A DNA stretch of 64,000 nt from contig NZ_LR733844.1 in NCBI RefSeq assembly GCF_902506455.1, positions 2,933,303 through 2,997,302 on the forward strand, written 5' to 3'. Positions 63,420 through 64,000 of this stretch are shown here, piece after piece. The notes beneath the pieces are model-generated. The model had not been told where the DNA came from. It searched no databases and saw only the letters and a list, made by a program, of their open reading frames with translations. The stretch comes from Sphingomonas sp. 8AM. GTDB lineage: Bacteria; Pseudomonadota; Alphaproteobacteria; Sphingomonadales; Sphingomonadaceae. The position numbers and the translations under genes are program-made. How positions within the stretch are numbered: position 1 is the first letter of the stretch; each line of letters starts with the position of its first letter.

Positions 63420-63983
63420 TCAGTCGCGTGCAAAGACTTCTTCGTGCGGGATGGTGAGATTCAGCGTGGGGAGGACAACGTCGTGCGGTTGCGCGAACAG
63501 GTCGTCGCGCCACGACTCCGGACCAAGCCGCTGCACGACCCGGGTCAGCTCGTTGTCGGGGTCGACGAGCACGATCGTACTGACGGATGGCAGGTTGCGA
63601 TAGGCCGCCAGCTTGCTGCCTGCGTCGATCTTGGCGGTCGATGCCGACAGCACCTCGAAGATCACGACGGGATCGCTGTAGACACGCTGCTCCTCACGCT
63701 CGCGCGTCGCCGGATTGCCGCAGAAGACGCTCACATCCGGGTATCTGACCATATCGTCAGCCAACCGAATGCCCATGTCGGAATTATACGCCCGGCATCC
63801 GGTGCCGCGCAGCCGCGGTCCAAGATAGCTCAGGATGTTCGTCGCCACACGCGAATGCGCAGGGGTGCCGCCGGTCATCATGTGGATGACCCCATCGACC
63901 AATTCGAACTTGCGGTCGCTCCCGAAATCGATGGCGAGGAACTGCTCCACCGTGATCGGCTCATAGAAGGGGTCGTGCCGCAT
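63420..63983 (-). CDS. Uma2 family (DUF820) putative restriction-like endonuclease
   Basis: 187 residues. PD-(D/E)XK-like core: FELVDGVIHMM, VRYPDVSVFC and VVIFEVLSASTAKIDAGSKLAAY carry acidic residues and Lys in the Uma2 order. Uma2 proteins are often in multiple copies and their biological role is unsettled. Starts 17 bp from the window edge. Confidence 0.88.
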   Translation of the reverse strand: MRHDPFYEPITVEQFLAIDFGSDRKFELVDGVIHMMTGGTPAHSRVATNILSYLGPRLRGTGCRAYNSDMGIRLADDMVRYPDVSVFCGNPATREREEQRVYSDPVVIFEVLSASTAKIDAGSKLAAYRNLPSVSTIVLVDPDNELTRVVQRLGPESWRDDLFAQPHDVVLPTLNLTIPHEEVFARD

Positions 63984-64000
63984 GCCAGCAATATAGCGTT

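Overview
The window is a GC-rich bacterial chromosome segment. Gene content points to a sphingomonad alphaproteobacterium, most likely Sphingomonas or a close relative. The reasons are three TonB-dependent receptors (one of the Caulobacter/Xanthomonas/sphingomonad carbohydrate class beside a GH95 fucosidase), a sigma-54/PspF-driven psp operon, a globin-coupled chemoreceptor, a type III polyketide synthase operon, and ffh/rpsP/rimM/trmD/rplS in a rearranged alphaproteobacterial arrangement. No rRNA, tRNA, CRISPR, prophage or insertion sequence was seen. This is ordinary chromosome with accessory islands.

Layout. 1-8.2 kb: a TonB receptor cut by the window edge, a secreted M16 metallopeptidase, and a GMC oxidoreductase with its gluconate 2-dehydrogenase subunit-3-like partner. 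8.2-13 kb: an SDR, a PAS hybrid histidine kinase, a CDF metal transporter and a DsbA-like protein. 13.6-24.2 kb: a divergent sugar locus, probably for L-fucose or fucosylated glycans. One arm is Zn-ADH, FucP-type symporter, IclR regulator, fuconolactonase-like amidohydrolase and a frameshifted mannitol-dehydrogenase-family gene. The other arm is GH95 alpha-L-fucosidase and a large TonB receptor. 24.3-31.7 kb: a DUF885 protein, a Kef-type antiporter, a glycosyltransferase, a YqjI-like PadR regulator with DUF2218, and rarA. 31.8-34.6 kb: type III PKS, methyltransferase and flavin oxidoreductase, an alkylresorcinol/alkylquinone-like set.

34.8-44.3 kb is translation and secretion. The classic ffh-rpsP-rimM-trmD-rplS order is split. 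ffh, rpsP and rimM stay together, but trmD-rplS lies downstream of a vapBC toxin-antitoxin pair and a small membrane protein, joined by 4-bp start/stop overlaps. A thioredoxin-reductase-like gene sits in the gap. mtaB-ftsY-yciB follow on the other strand. 44.4-49.4 kb: a PQQ-type sugar dehydrogenase lipoprotein with a DUF2231 membrane protein, a siderophore-type TonB receptor and sodB with a clear terminator.

49.5-53.5 kb: pspF, divergent from a sigma-54 promoter that drives a 45-residue secreted micro-protein, pspA, pspB, pspC and three further small proteins (one membrane segment plus coiled coil) that share the PspB tail motif, then sufE. 53.8-64 kb: a PepSY/response regulator/kinase trio, an ABC-F ATPase, a globin-coupled chemoreceptor, an alpha/beta hydrolase, a DUF815 ATPase, mannose-1-phosphate guanylyltransferase, DUF3429 and a Uma2 nuclease.

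Several families of palindromic intergenic repeats are scattered through the window, mostly where two genes converge.
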